Origin: Seiridium cupressi
Lineage: Eukaryota > Ascomycota > Sordariomycetes > Amphisphaeriales > Sporocadaceae
Direction of reading: 5' to 3'
DNA length: 64,000 nt
Assembly (NCBI GenBank): GCA_036674765.1
Contig: JARVKI010000152.1
Coordinates: forward strand, 1 to 64,000
Shown in pieces: positions 37,047 through 49,720 of the stretch; position 1 is the first letter of the stretch; each line of letters opens with the position of its first letter. Position numbers and translations under genes: made by a program. The notes beneath the pieces were generated by a model, which did not search any database, was not told the origin of the DNA, and saw only the letters and a list, made by a program, of their open reading frames with translations.

Positions 37047-37912
37047 ATGTTCCGGCCATTATTTGTGGTTATCGCTCGTGTTGTCAGTAGGGATCAAGCC
37101 CTGCCCAAGGTAAGCTGCCTTCTTCTACTTGCTCTACCATCCAAGCGTGATGAGCAGAGATAGCTAAATTTAAACGAACTGACGTTATGACAAATTTGTA
37201 GTGGAGAGAACGTCTCCAGGGGCTGTGCCAAGTATCCAAACAGGAGCCTTACTCGCATTCCTACTACTGGGGTTATGACTTGGATGGAGAACCCGACACC
37301 ATCTGGGGCCTCGAGGGCTACCACCATCCGGTGGGATTTTTTATGAATCATGTCTCGTCTGATACGTTCAAAGAGGAGATGCGCAAGGTCGACCAGGACA
37401 ATCTACTACGCCATGAGCAAGGGCTTGCCAGTCCAGACTACGATTTGCATCACTACGACCTCTTCGCTGGATTTGCTAAACGCGAAAACGACAAGGGCCC
37501 GGACGATGAAGATAGCTTCGTAGCCGTTGTCCATTTCTGGGCTCTTGACGGTAGGCGAAAACAAATACTAGGAACCCTGGCCGATGTCGTGGATAGGGTC
37601 AAAGCTTCCAGCCAGAGACCCTTAACATTACTGCAAAGCTTCATGGTACTCAAGGAGGTAAACCATTTCAATATGGTTTCGCTTTACATAAGGTAAGCAG
37701 GCTGACCTTTGTTTCACGGTTACGAACAACATTGACCCGCCCCTTCGTAATGAAGAACAAAGACGCAGGAAGACTGGGATAGTTTCGAGGCGTCGGACAT
37801 CTATCAAACTATGAAGTCCGACTCAAAGCAGATGATAGTCAGGTCGGAAGTCCACAGATCGCAGGCGTTCATTGGGCACATAAGCCAAGAAGCTCCGGCG
37901 GGCGATCTTTAG
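37047..37912 (+). CDS. Dimeric alpha/beta-barrel (antibiotic-biosynthesis-monooxygenase-like) protein
   Basis: Three exons (37047-37109, 37202-37657, 37769-37912) give 220 residues. The N-terminal strand RPLFVVIARVV and the following WRERLQGLCQVSKQEPYSHS helix are typical of the ABM superfamily, with a second barrel-like half after residue 100. The 111-bp last intron is chosen because it extends an acidic, protein-like frame (EDWDSFEASDIYQ). If it is not used the protein ends at 37696. Such proteins are often cofactor-free oxygenases or decoys for reactive quinols. Being at the edge of the cluster, it may or may not belong to it. Confidence 0.65.
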
Positions 37913-38308
37913 GAGTGAAGAGTAGAGGTCGCTCAGCACCTAGAGCTAATCCAGATTGAGTATGAGATAAGTTGAAAACATCGACATCATCCAAGACATC
38001 ATACTGCCACAAGCATCTCAGGGAACAGGCAGGAACTTAAAGAATCTTAGATTGCAGGGCATTTGTAACCTAGTCTTTTAGTCTAATACTATGACTCCTT
38101 CCCTTTTTCGATGTTATATGAAATGGTCTCGATTGTAAAGGTACGTCCGGCTATGCATATTGCCGAGGTCTGGTTGTTCTCGCTAACTGGTTTTTCCTGG
38201 CGCTCAGCCTGCGGTGTATAGATTGTGGCGATAGAAATAAGACTTATTTCCTCAAAATTAGTTATTGTGGCGTTTGTCAGATATACGCTTTCATCTATGG
38301 TAATAACA
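37913..38308. other. Intergenic between convergent genes
   Basis: Short gap between the barrel protein and the minus-strand secreted-protein gene. Nothing recognisable is seen. Confidence 0.4.
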
Positions 38309-39452
38309 TTACAACAGCCACATCGGGATTGCGACCGACGCCGAGATGCTGGCAAGCATCAGACCCCGCCATGGAGCAGAGACTACACCAGCTATGCCCC
38401 TGCTATCGCTGGTACTATTGGTATCATCTGTGCTGTTCGCCAATGACGTGTCATTTGCGACGGTGGCAGAGTAGGCGAACGCCTTTCCCGTGCCGACACC
38501 GTCAGGGGAGATGCAGTGAATCTTGGCGAACCCGGGTTCGATATCCGCTACCGATGAGTCGTTGGACATGTGCACAAACATCGTCATGATAGGCCAGCAG
38601 TTCAGTACCATACTATCCCACATGTCCTCGATATCCTGCTGGGTGGTGTTCTAGTCGATCTCCCACCCATCCTGCTCCGTGACTGGTCCGTTGAGGTACT
38701 GGATGGGCAAGCCGCTATCTGTGAAGAGTGAAATTCAGCTTGCTTTCCACGACATGGCACAACCAACTGCTCAAAGATGACTTGCTTGCAACCATAGGGG
38801 CGAAAGAATTGCCCACGGCTTCGCCGCATTCTGATGGTGTATCAAATGCCCGGCAGACCAAAGTCGAGTTATAGGGGCCATAAGTTTCATCACTGATATA
38901 ATAGTCGGTAGCAGCTTCTTTCTCCAAAGCTGCGATGCATGTGTCAGATAAGAGTACGGTGCAACAGCCATCAGTAGCCAGCGGCTTGGTGTCCTGATGG
39001 TTGTATAGGGACTTGTTGCCGTACGAAGGTGATTCCCAGTTCCAGAAGCACAGACCCCAACTGGGATTCACGTCGACGATGACAGCTCCGTCCCCGTCAG
39101 CGCTTGGTCCGATGGAGCCATTTGGCGCTTCCAAGGTCATACTGTAGCCAACCATGCGCTCAGCTTCAAAATAGGACGAGCCAGATACGTCCATCGCTAC
39201 AACCAATGACCTCCAGCCGTCCACAGTGTTTCCAGGCCACGGCTTCGACACATCGTAACCTGGGATGTTAAATATTCCGGTAAAGTCGGATGCTTTCACC
39301 GCCTGGAGCCATTCCTCCGAATTGGCGTTGTACGGACCTACTCTCCCGAAGTCATTGGCACAGAGTCGTGTAGACGGCATCATGGGTAGTCGTCGGCGAG
39401 TTATATTACATGCGCGACGTGTGTGGCCTGTGGTAGAGGAATGATACATCAA
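38309..39452 (-). pseudogene. Secreted, probably GPI-anchored protein with in-frame TAG
   Basis: The minus-strand frame encodes a cysteine-containing extracellular-type protein (CANDFGRVGPYNANSEEW, VVAMDVSGSSYFEAERM, several N-glycosylation sequons). After an intron near 38790-38710 it resumes as GLPIQYLNGPVTEQDGWEI. It ends in a Ser/Thr/Asn-rich stretch and a hydrophobic C-terminus (GVVSAPWRGLMLASISASVA), as expected for a GPI signal. TAG at 38653-38651 interrupts the second exon in frame between EID and NTTQQDIEDM. A signal peptide is not visible ahead of the first ATG. Function is unknown. The exact intron borders are uncertain. Confidence 0.55.
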
Positions 39453-39959
39453 CTTCCCTCCAATGACTCCTTTGCGATTCGACTGGTCTGAGCTTAAAAT
39501 CTTTTATTTTTTTTATGTTTCACTGTTCGCGAGTGGGTTGTCTCTAGGAGACAGTTCAACCTTACAAGGGCTAAAATGCGGTGCAGTCAGGGGCTAACCG
39601 CAAGACAACAGGGTACACACACACACACATTTATTACGCACGGGCTAACTCTAGAGGGCAACTAAAGCTAATTACACGATCCCTTCTTCCATTTCCGTCA
39701 AAACTCCCAAAAGCCCCCGTAGTAACGTCGAGAACTGTTCTGGCTTGACTGATAAGGCAATGACACTGCTGTGATACAGGTGAGTAGTAGCAAATCGGCT
39801 CGGAGCTATCGTTTCCGAGTGTTTAGCGTCCTATCTTCAGCGACTAAAGCGTGACCTGTTTTGTTAGTATTATAGAGTGCCGGTTATATGGCGATGTCCT
39901 CAAGATAGCGACGACCTGCCCCCGTCCTCATTCCCCACATCCTTAATCCCTACACCTTT
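39453..39959. other. Intergenic region with short (AC)n microsatellite
   Basis: An (AC)n run of eight units is at about 39614-39629. No gene is seen. Confidence 0.5.
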
Positions 39960-42900
39960 AACCTAACCCCCTCCTCCTCTCTATCTCCGTATGTCCTCTC
40001 TTCCTCCTTCTCCTGAAGTCTTCCTGAAGCGATTGTATATCTAATTGTTGCCTGCACCGCCTCTAAGTCTGGTGTCCATTTGTCTTATTTTTCCTTCTGG
40101 CCTCTCCCTCCGAGGTAGTATGAAAGGTTGCCTCTGTTCATGTCTGTACACTGAAGCAGCCTTGTTCTTTGCGACGTCCATTTGTTATATCGGAATAGGA
40201 AGTGGCTAACTGTCTCTCCCCCGGCCACAAGCACATTCAGCTGATGGCACTGCTCCGACTTAGGCTAAATAGTAATTTAGCCGTGCCATGACAGTTCGTA
40301 GTTGGGATAATACTGCCACCTCCCGACTCGAGAGCGGGTCGTACAGCAGGCGTGTATGTCTTCCCGGTAGAGCATTGTCGATCCGCTTCGAGAAAACCCC
40401 TACTTTCTCTGGCAGTTTCCTGCTTGCTTGTAGCTTCCTCTTTGCCCTGTTAAGCGTGGTTGATTTGGGCCGGAATGCCCTCTTCGGCGGAGAGGAATCC
40501 AGCCGAGTGCTTCGCTTTGCAGCTTTATTTGCTCGGGGTGCAAGACTAAGGGCTCCGTCGTCGTTACGAGGTATCCAGATCACTATGACCCTGTTCACTC
40601 TCGATCTCAACTCTCTTATCACGTTGTACGTACGTGTAATGTTTTCTTGGCCTGCTTGCTGGCGAGGTCGTCTCAGAGTTAGGGCAGCTGCTTTGTTACT
40701 TATGAAGACAACGATTCTTCGGTGATCCAGGCTGGGTTGGAGGCTTCTAGCGCCTTTGCTTTCGCTGCCAGCTCCGCCGTATATGGGTTCTGCTCGTCCC
40801 TTGTGGCAACCGTCACTGATAGTAGGTTGAACGGGACTGCCCCCTTGACTGAGATTGGCGTCCGGAACGCTGCACCAAAGCCTACGAGACTGTTCTTTCC
40901 CAAGGTTCTGGTGGCAATACGTACAGCCCAGCCTGCGTTGGCTAGCTCGGCTATTCGCTCGTCGTCTTTGGTTATAGCCTCTACTCGCTCTTCCCATGGT
41001 GCTATCGCAAAATGCAGGACGGTTTTTATCCTGTCTACCGGGATATTCTGGTGGTCTGCAGCCAGTTGTTGTAACGGCGACACGAATCTTGTAAACATCC
41101 GGAAGCCGACCGTCCGAAGCGGGTGAGTCCTTGGGAGCGTTTGGATATCGATCCAAAGCTTTAGGGCTCTCCGAGCCAATCTGTCCTGGGCAAGATGTAC
41201 GCTTCTGCCTCAGCCACGGCCGTAGCTACGGTGTGAAACGCCCCGATGATTGCTTGCCCTCCTACCCTCCGGACTCTATTCTCCACCTTGAGCAGCCTTA
41301 CACCGCATGAGCAGCGCCAGACATTGAAGCATAGTCGATTACGGGTGCTACCATGGCAGTAAAGAGCTGTCGGGCTGTAGCAGGCGGGAACTCTTTAAGT
41401 CGCTTTAGTTCTATTGCCGCTTCGAGAGCCTTGCTAGATACCTTTGCAATGTGCTGTTTAAAACGCAGCTTGACGTCCATAGTCACTCCTAGGACCTTTA
41501 CCTCGTCTTCCTGGTAGATTTCCTGTCCTTATACTATGAAGGAAACATCGTCGACTCGGCTCGCTTTCCTGCTGAAATGGATAACGGCCGACTTGTCGGG
41601 TTCGAAGGTAGCACCGCTTCGTCTTCCCTAGTGAAGAGCTCTGTCGACTATGGCTTAGATATCAGCATGATTAGCCTGAGCTGAGGTCCCTGTGACCCAC
41701 GCGGTATAGTCATCCACAAATGCAATTGAGCCTCCCTCTCGGTCAATCTGGTGCTGTACCAAATTGGCGTTAAAGAAGAGAAACAGGATCGGTGAGAGGG
41801 GAGAGCCCTAAGGTAACCTGGCCTGTAGTAGTTTCCTGCACTCCGAGCTCTAGCCGTTGATCTCAATAGTGGCTGTCCTCTCAGAGCAGAAAGTATCGAT
41901 CCACCGGACCAGGAGCCCTTGGTATCCCTCGTGCTCGTAGTCGCTGGAATAGCCTCTCCTTGTAGACCCCGTTGTATGCCCCTTTGACGTCAAAGCTGAC
42001 TGGACTGAGGACCTGCCGCCGACGCCACGCCTTGTAAATATGCTCCTCCAGTAGAAGCAGTGCTTGTTCTGCAGAGCGTCGTTTCCGCGCACCAAAGTGG
42101 TTCGTGGGTAGCAGACCAAACTGCTCTACCATATACAACATCCTCTCCGCGATCACGTATTCGAGGACCTTGCCGAGAGTGGAGAGGAGGGAAATCGGTC
42201 TCCACGCCTTGGCAACTGTGTAGTCCTCTTTGCCCGGCTTCTTCAGCGGTATGGTTTTAGCATGTCTCCGTTGTGCCGGTAACACCCCCTCTTGCAGGGA
42301 CTGCCTAAAAAGGGACAGGACGCGGTTTTTTACTACCGGCCAAGTCTGCTGCCAAACTATCGCAGGAAGTCTGTCCTCGCCTGGCGCCTTCCACGGTTTC
42401 GTTGCGAAGAGACGCTCTTCAATCTCGTCTGGTGTGATATCCGGCATGTCCACCGGTGCTCGTTGCGGTTGAGGTCCCTCCTCTTCGATCATATCGGGGA
42501 GTGGAGGGAAGAACCGGCTCAGTAGCTCCTCCGCCTGCTTGTCAGGCGAAGAAGTGCGCGAACCGTGCGCCCTGACCAAATGCGGGATCTTATCGAAGGC
42601 TGCTCCGTTCCGAGATTTGAGGTATCTTGCGGCCGACCAGATATTCGTACTGTCGGCAAGGAATTCTTCCCAGTGCGTCTTCTTCTGCTGTCGAACAGCG
42701 TCATGATACTGTTTAGACGCACCTCTGGCCCTCTCTTCCAGTTCGGGCTCGACGTAACCTGCCATTCGTTCCGTCCTCGCTCGGTTCCTCCACTAGGTGT
42801 AGATACGACGCATCTGGGTGAGATCAGTCGTCCACCACCTCTTCGCATAGGGTGATGGCCTTGCTCTCGGCGACAACAGGGTACAGTAGGTAAGGAAAAC

Positions 42901-42995
42901 GGCGTCCGCTTTGCAACACCAACGATTCGTTTTCCGCTCGGACCACTTTCCTCTTTGGGAAATTGTACTGTGTGTATATCTACCCTATTCACTGT
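39960..42995 (-). mobile_element. Decayed LINE (Tad1-like non-LTR retrotransposon), ORF2 part
   Basis: Fragmented minus-strand frames read, in order, the end of an upstream domain, a reverse transcriptase (KPWKAPGEDRLPAIVWQQ, AWRPISLLSTLGKVLEYV, SFDVKGAYNGVYKERL), a thumb region, an RNase H-like segment (VGFGAAFRTPISVKG) and a C-terminal CxC...H finger (CACGRGETVSHFLF). This order is that of fungal Tad1-type LINEs. The catalytic RT FADD-type motif falls in a frame-shifted stretch, so the element is dead. There are several stops and frame changes, unlike the single-stop genes nearby. The 5' end is truncated near 43.0 kb. Confidence 0.8.
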
Positions 42996-43499
42996 CTGAT
43001 TATGCAGTACTCATTACAAAGCCTTGGCAAGTACCTGTCATCACATCCGATACTCCACAGCCCAGACAAGTTGTTACGGCGTTGACCTGGTGACCAGGCT
43101 ATGAGGGCTGATGACCGTTGCCCCAAGCGCCCCACGGTCTTTTGTATATAATAGGTTTCGGCCAACGAGCCACCATTCAGATAGAGCTTTGTTCTTTGCT
43201 CGAGAAAAATACATTGCAAGGCTATAGACTAATAGAAGGTTGAAACCTATTTATAATATTAATCTCGGTAAAAATGACTACCGCTAGTGTCAAAATTCAT
43301 TTCAGATCCTTGTCCCTCTAGTCACAATCCAATGTTCGATGCTATTAATATATTGTTTAGAAAATAGGATGTACTTACCAATAAGGAACGGGCGAAGTCG
43401 CCAACTTGTTCATAACCAACAGGCCAGCTATATATTCCCCAAATAGCTAGGTGTTCCAGGCTAAGAGTCCAATAGTTACTCGGGTTGGAATTCCAGCTC

Positions 43500-45182
43500 C
43501 TATAATCGAACTCTATAATCCAAATGCGGACGAACAAGAGCCCGAAGCTGATCTCGGAGCTTGCCAGTGCCGGAAATTACAGGTATCAGTCTTCCGAGTC
43601 TCAATAAAGCAGTATGGAGGTCTTTACCCATGACAAGTATCTTCCCTCGCTCTCCTGATTCTAAACTCATCCTCTGGATATATTTCCCCGCGACCTTGTT
43701 TTGCAGGATCCCTGCAACATCCGCCGTCCCTGGATAGATCGTTGCACGCTTGCCGAATGGCACCTTAAAGACACCGGGGGAATCCACATAAATCGAGATA
43801 TAAAGGATCTATCCCGAGTTCAGTTCGGTAGGCGATCGAGAAGCTGCTTTACTTATATAAACTATCGTCCAGAGTATCTTCATCCAAGCCGTCATTTAAG
43901 AGGGACTCTCCAGCCAGGCCAACGTCTACGGTTTTTAGCTCTCATCATACATCGGAAGAAGGATTTTACTAAGACTTTGAAGCTGCCACATCAAATAAAC
44001 CCGTCTTGTGCGAGTCTTGCATATTTGATAGCCGTAGATCAGTTTGCGGAGGTAGGACAACATCGCAGCAATACCGAAGCCAGTTGCGACTATAAGAATA
44101 GTCGCGTACTTCGCGACTGGTATGCTAATGCCGTACGGTCCGCTGAAAAACGCTGGACTAGGTAGAATGTCTCTCGCTTTCGGTAGTCCCGTAACTAAAG
44201 AGATCACACGTAAAGCCTCTCCGAAGTTGGACAAAAAGCTCCAAAATACTTTGCTTGCCCTCGACCCAATTAGTTATCACAAATGGATAGCTCTACAGCG
44301 CTTACTAGCTAACGGAGGGAATCCATATGTTGATATACTGGCCTGCTTTAATCTTAACCGGCCGAGACGCCGTAATCCGGATCCTAACTGCATTATTAAC
44401 ACGGGTAATATAGGCTCGAAAAAAAACATTGCCCCAAGCCTTGCTTCGAAAGACCGCGGTCCCAAATTAAAAAACGAATAGGGCAGTAACTATCCCAGCG
44501 AAAATATATACGAACCGCCAAGGGAACTTGGATATGGACATAAAATTTCGTACGGGAGTACATCACAAATACAGCCAGACCTTGATAAATACGAAGGAAC
44601 AGCTCGTACGGGCGGCGGAGGATAGGTATCGAAAGGAAGAGGAGGGCATATAAAACTGAGCCGCCCTGTGCGTATTAGTCTCTTTGATCAGTTAGGGGAT
44701 AGAAAACGTTACGATCAGTCCATAGCGGTTCTCTGGTACGCCCAGAGAAAAAGTCCCCGCACCACGAACGATCACAACGAGGACGTACAATAGTATAAAG
44801 GCGAAGGAAATAATACCTGCTAAGCGGTAAATCATCCGGAACGTCTTCATGGAGACACCAAATCGATCTGCGAGGAAACTTAAATGGGTTCCGAGGAAAA
44901 GCGGCATCATATTAATCAAGGCCAGATTCGCCGCGCGGATACCAACCTTTATAACCGTCAACTTCCAGAACTCGAGGTAATAGACGTTGGCAGTAATGTA
45001 TGCTGTCTGTATAAAGAGGCTTGCTGGTGTCTATGGCCCAAGTAAAGAGTAACGGTGGAGGATACGGGGATAGATCGCGACTTTGCATAGCAAGAAAACG
45101 ACGAATTTGATAAATTTCTAGAGATAATAACTAAGAATGAGGACAAACAATGCGGTAAAAATGTTACTAACGCAGAGTGCAT
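43500..45182 (-). pseudogene. Decayed ferric-chelate reductase (FRE/NOX-like)
   Basis: Minus-strand pieces in the right order match a fungal ferric reductase. A membrane part contains RAANLALINMMPLFLGTHLS and a following helix. A disrupted FAD-binding stretch lies around 44.3-44.5 kb. An NADPH-binding part contains FFSGPYGISIPVAKYATILI and ATGFGIAAMLSYLRKLIYG. The C-terminus reads SGTGKLRDQLRALVRPHLD. The pieces are in different frames with many stops. It borders the AT-rich block, consistent with mutation spreading from repeats. Iron reduction at the plasma membrane is the family role; this copy is dead. Confidence 0.7.
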
Positions 45183-47270
45183 ATATTAGAACGGTCTCCA
45201 TAACAAGAATAAGAATGCGAGTGAAAAATCGATACGAGAAAGAGTAAATAAAAGGTGGGTATAAAGATTGGGAAAGGAAGGAATCCTGTTAAAAGAGAGT
45301 ATAGAGCGATAAATCAATAGATAAGCTGTTTAAATATATACCAAATAAATAGCCATTACAAAAGTAAAGGCTTGTCGGTAGGTAATAAGGCAGGTAAGAA
45401 AGTAGCTTGTCTAAAAGGGACGATTTAGCTAGGATAATAAACACTAATAAAGGAATAAAAATAAAAACTTTCTTAAAAACATGTTAAAATGGACGGCTCT
45501 TTAGATTACGAGCTAAAAGCGGAGAGCGTACTTTTATATTTAGCAGAGTAATAAAAGTAGTTTAATTCGGTAAACCTCTCTATTAACTTTAGTACATATA
45601 AAAAGAAATAAAATCCTTTTAACTAATTTAATATAAATAAGTATGCGCTATATAAATAATATCTTGGAGCCGAAACTTTAGCTAAAAATATTAAACTTAT
45701 AAGATCTCTTCTCCGGGTACGACGGTTTAGTAACGAATACTAGGATTGTTAGCCTTTTCCTATTAATAAAGTGATCTACGTACATTTTGTAAATCGAGTG
45801 CGGACGCAGCCGATATCGTCTCGGAAAAAAAGGTAACGGCGTTATAATTAAAAGGCTAACAACGCAAATTATCTACGCCAACCGCGCTATGGTCTTTAAT
45901 ATATTTTTATATTAACACCATTATAATCGGACTAAACGCTCTTATATCTCGAAGCTCGCTATTCCCATTTTGTCAGACGCGAATGTAGCAGCTGCGCTGA
46001 CGCAGCGCACAGATAGCGTGAAACCACTAGTAAGGGATGAGACCCGGGCCGAAGGGATTGATACAGTACCAATGCAGCGCTGAGACAGCGCCGCGAAGGT
46101 GCGCGGACCGTAAAGGTAAACGAAGTGGTCTTTTCCGACTTCGCTATTCTTACTTACAAGCTGGGGTTTAAGTCTAATCACATCTCGGCGTTAATAGAAT
46201 GGTCCTCAGATTAAGAGATCGCACGTGCGGCCTTAGTAGTTACGCGGAAACCAGACCGCTACGAATACGCAGACGCTGCTTTTGAGTCTCATATTGAGCA
46301 GATCGTAAGATTATATTACACAGTTATACTACTCTCGGTGGAGCAGTTATATCCAGCCTTCGTTAATAATAATTTTGCGGCATCCGGCGTCCGATATAGG
46401 GTCCCAAATAAAAAGGTATATACCCGGGATGCCAAATCCCTTTTTATAACCAACCTTTATATAGAGGTAAATAAGCAAAGCGAAAGTATTACGTCGTTCT
46501 CTATGCGCAAATCTATTTATTTTACATTTTTTAGTAAATTAAGCGAGGTTAGTACTCCTGGCCTTTTTTAACCGTCCCTTTTAGGAACTTTACTGTTTCG
46601 AAAATCGAGTTGGAATATAAGCAGAGGAGAAAGCGTACGGATAAATAAAGAGAGGAGTATATTAAAGCAAGAAAGACTAACCGGGCTAGAATAAAAAGGG
46701 ATAAAAGTTTTAGAGCTAAATAGACTAGAATAAAATAGGCAGGTATTATTAAATAACCGCATTAAATATAAAGGGATTTAATTCTTTATAATTATTAAAA
46801 TAAAAAGCGGAGGTTAAGTATATATAACGATTTCGAGAGAATTATAATAAATAGGCTTATTATTATTTTTAAAAGTTAAGCTAACGAGGATATTAATTTT
46901 TACCGGGAGTTAATTAATACTTTATTACGATAATTATTATTATATAAAACCTGCTTTTTTATTTATTTATTATATAATTAAGTTTTTATATCTTTTACTT
47001 ACCGATTTACGCGTAATAAAATAAAATATAAAGATTCCCGTTTTTATTAATATTATTTTTATTAATAAAATGGGTTAAATTTCTTTTTATAAAATAATTT
47101 AAATAAATATAAAAGTATATATATTACTTTTATTTATAAGATTTTTATCTTTTTTAACGCTTAAGCGAAGGTTTTTCTTATTAATTATATAGCCTTTTTT
47201 ATTTTAAATTTTTACGATAACAACTTATAGTTTTTAATAATTAAAGCTAATATTCTAAACATTTAATATC
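45183..47270. other. AT-rich, probably RIP-mutated repeat region
   Basis: Strongly AT-biased sequence rich in TTAT/ATAA words with short stretches of normal composition (about 45930-46330). There is no open gene. It probably represents one or more transposons mutated beyond recognition. Confidence 0.65.
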
Positions 47271-47411
47271 TGTCACGGCACTAAAACGCCACTAAGGCGC
47301 TAGCGGCACGGCGCTTATAAAAAGCCGTTACACTAGCCTAGAACTTAGTTTTCTCCTTTCTTCCTCGTACAACAACAATATACCAAATTACCAGCATATA
47401 AGACCGTAACA
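47271..47411 (+). mobile_element. Short solo LTR-like element, copy 1 (141 bp)
   Basis: Begins TGTCACGGCAC and ends CCGTAACA, i.e. TG...CA with an imperfect terminal inverted repeat. It contains TATAAAAA at 47316-47323 followed by a pyrimidine-rich stretch, as in an LTR promoter. A second copy of the same length lies inverted at 63769-63909. The differences between the copies counted by eye are about ten, all transitions, with no gap. No target-site duplication is visible around this copy. Confidence 0.7.
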
Positions 47412-47508
47412 CTTTTAGTCGAATTTAATATAATAAATATATATTATTAAAAATATAAGTAAAAAGGAAATTTACTAAATTAACGATACGGGTAATAAGG
47501 CTTATTTA

Positions 47509-47989
47509 TGTAACTAAGTCTTAAAAGGCTAAAACGATTAAAAGGGGAGACTTAATATTATAAACGCAGGCCAAAAATAAGGCCTTATATAAAAAACAGG
47601 AGCTTAAGCGACTAATTATTATCGTAACGATCTTATTAGATAAAAGAAATACAGTTATTTAGGTTACGTAATTAAAAGCGATAAAAGCGCAGCGCTCTTA
47701 TAACTTTCAAAGCGATAGGAATTATACGCTTTTAACCCTCTTATAATATTAATAAAGGAATAAATAAATATAATAAGGATTAAATTTCTTAGCTAATATA
47801 AATAGTTATTACTTTAATAATTAATCTAAGCATTTATCTACTTATAAATAAGGCTTATTAAGCTTTAACGATTATATTCTTATTTTTTAAACTTAATATT
47901 CTTATCCTATATCACGTACCCTGTTAAGCATAAACCTAACACCAGTATATTATCCTAAGGTTTATCTTGACGATAGTATATTCGTTACA
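47509..47989 (+). mobile_element. Heavily mutated LTR copy of the gypsy family
   Basis: Begins TGTAACTAAG and ends TTCGTTACA. The internal landmark (ATAAATAAGGCTTATTAAG and GGTTTATCTTGACG) matches the LTR at 60031-60490 and the solo LTRs near 57-59 kb. The sequence is far more AT-rich than the other copies. It sits just before the amino-acid permease 3' end. Confidence 0.6.
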
Positions 47990-48010
47990 TCGAGCTTGTT
48001 ATTCACTGGT

Positions 48011-49720
48011 CTAGGACATATTATTCCTCAGTCCACCCCTAAATATTAACCGCAGAGGGTTGGGGCTCTGTTTTTCCTCAAGAAACAGAGCTTCATGCCT
48101 ATCAATATCAGGCCTAATCCCAACCAAGTCGGCGTTTCGAGGCCTGACGAAGTGGGTTCGTTTGAAAACCGTGCATCCACTGAACAGGCAGATTGCTATA
48201 AAAGCCATGGAGTAATTACTGAAGAACGAGGCATAGTCCCATAGCCCCGGCAGGAAGACAGCATAACCGTAGAATATCTCAATAAGAAGTAGCCATATCA
48301 GGGCAGCCCAAGTTCCATAGGGCTGCAACCAGCCACGGTACGGCAACTCGGAACGATCGAAGCCCTGTACCTTGAGGGCTCTGAAGAAACAAATGTATGT
48401 GATGCAAATAGTAATGTAAGTAACAAGAATGCCACCAGTTATCAGGTTGGTCAACCTGAGTTGTTAGCTAGAGGATGAACCGAGTTGGTGCGTTAGGGTT
48501 CTTACCATGTCAAAACTTTTACAGAGCCGCTATTTAGTTTCAAGTAAGCTAAACAAACGATTGCAAGAGAAACCATCAAGCAATAGACAGGCACTCCACC
48601 ATTTTCACACTTAGAGAAAACTTTCGGCGCGTAGCCATTCTGTGCAAGCCCGTATAGACTGCGAGAGGAACAGTATAGGTGGGCGTTTCCGGCGGAGAAG
48701 ATACTAGTAAGAAGAAGTGCGTTGATTAGATGAGGAAGGACCCCGATCTTCATATTGCTCATCGCGATATCGAAAGGCGACGATCCTCCGTTACTGGTTT
48801 GTCCTGATTCGAAGAGTGCGACTAGTGTCGGATTATTGGCTGGCAGAACGATTCCAGCGCATAATGCCCCTCCAATGAAAAAGAAGCCGAAACGCCAGTA
48901 AACCGATTTGAAGGCTGATTTTAGAGTTTTTCGTGGGTTCTGCGCCTCGCCGGCGACAACAGCCAAATACTCAGGACCAACAACTGTGAACACTGCAAGT
49001 CCCAAAGTGGCCACGAAACCTTCGAAGCGGCCTAGATTTCCCGAGTGCAGGTATTCGACAAAGGGTGCCCACAGCGGTTTTAGCTAGGAGACCAAAAAAG
49101 AATAATGATAGACTTACAGGCTGGGACCAATTATGGAAACCACAAGCATCGTGTTGAGGATTTCCTCCAACCAATGTAACAAACGTGAACATAAATAAGA
49201 TAAAGAATTAGGATGAGTTTGCCGTTTGCGAGCCAGAACTCTGTTTCACCAAAATATCTAACAGCGACGAGATTAATAGCCCTGGGTATTACAAATCAGA
49301 ATTGCTGAACCAAATTTGATATGGAAAACGTAGGCGTAGAGTAGGATACAAACAGTGAAACTGCAGCAGAAGGGAGGTCATCTCGTTAATACGTCATGAC
49401 TAGATCAAGGGCAGTGATTTCGAATGGCACAAGCAATGCCTCGAATAGGAAGAAGCACCACCCAACCGTGAATCCAAGAGCCTCGTCAACCCATAACCTA
49501 GCATGGTGGATGAAGCTGGTGCTGAATGGCATGAAAACGATCATTTCAGCCAACGCACTGTTGACTTGAGCTACCGCAATGCTATGAACTGCGAAGCCAA
49601 GCAAAAGACTGGCGGCCCCACGCATGAATCCGTTGCCAATACTCACAAACAAGGCTGTACCAATCGACCCGCCAATGGCAATGAATTGCACTTGGCGACC
49701 CTCAGGTGACGATGCAAGTT
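48011..49720 (-). pseudogene. Amino-acid permease (AAT family) with a one-base frameshift
   Basis: Minus-strand exons read a fungal amino-acid/polyamine permease. The start region contains VQFIAIGGSIGTALFVSIG. Then come VDEALGFTVGWCFFLFEALL, INLVAVRYFGETEFW, VATLGLAVFTVVGPEYLAVV (the GPE...AGEAQNPRK signature) and the last helices with FLPGLWDYASFF. About ten membrane segments are expected. Introns with GTATTA, GTAAGT and GTAAGA donors join in phase. Between ANGKLILIL and MFTFVTLVGGNPQHD the frame slips by one base near 49190-49200, and no intron would repair it. The first exon upstream of about 49720 was not found. Plasma-membrane amino-acid uptake is the family role. One sequencing error could also explain the slip. 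Confidence 0.7.

Noticed and set aside
40288..41126. Long plus-strand frames at 40.3-41.1 kb
   Set aside because: They are antisense to the LINE RNase H region, which has the meaningful frame.
44122..44481. Plus-strand 119-codon frame as a gene
   Set aside because: Antisense to the ferric-reductase remnant, whose NADPH-binding motifs are clear on the minus strand.
46338..46571. 77-codon plus-strand frame in the AT-rich block
   Set aside because: Probably a chance frame within mutated repeat DNA; no motif recognised.
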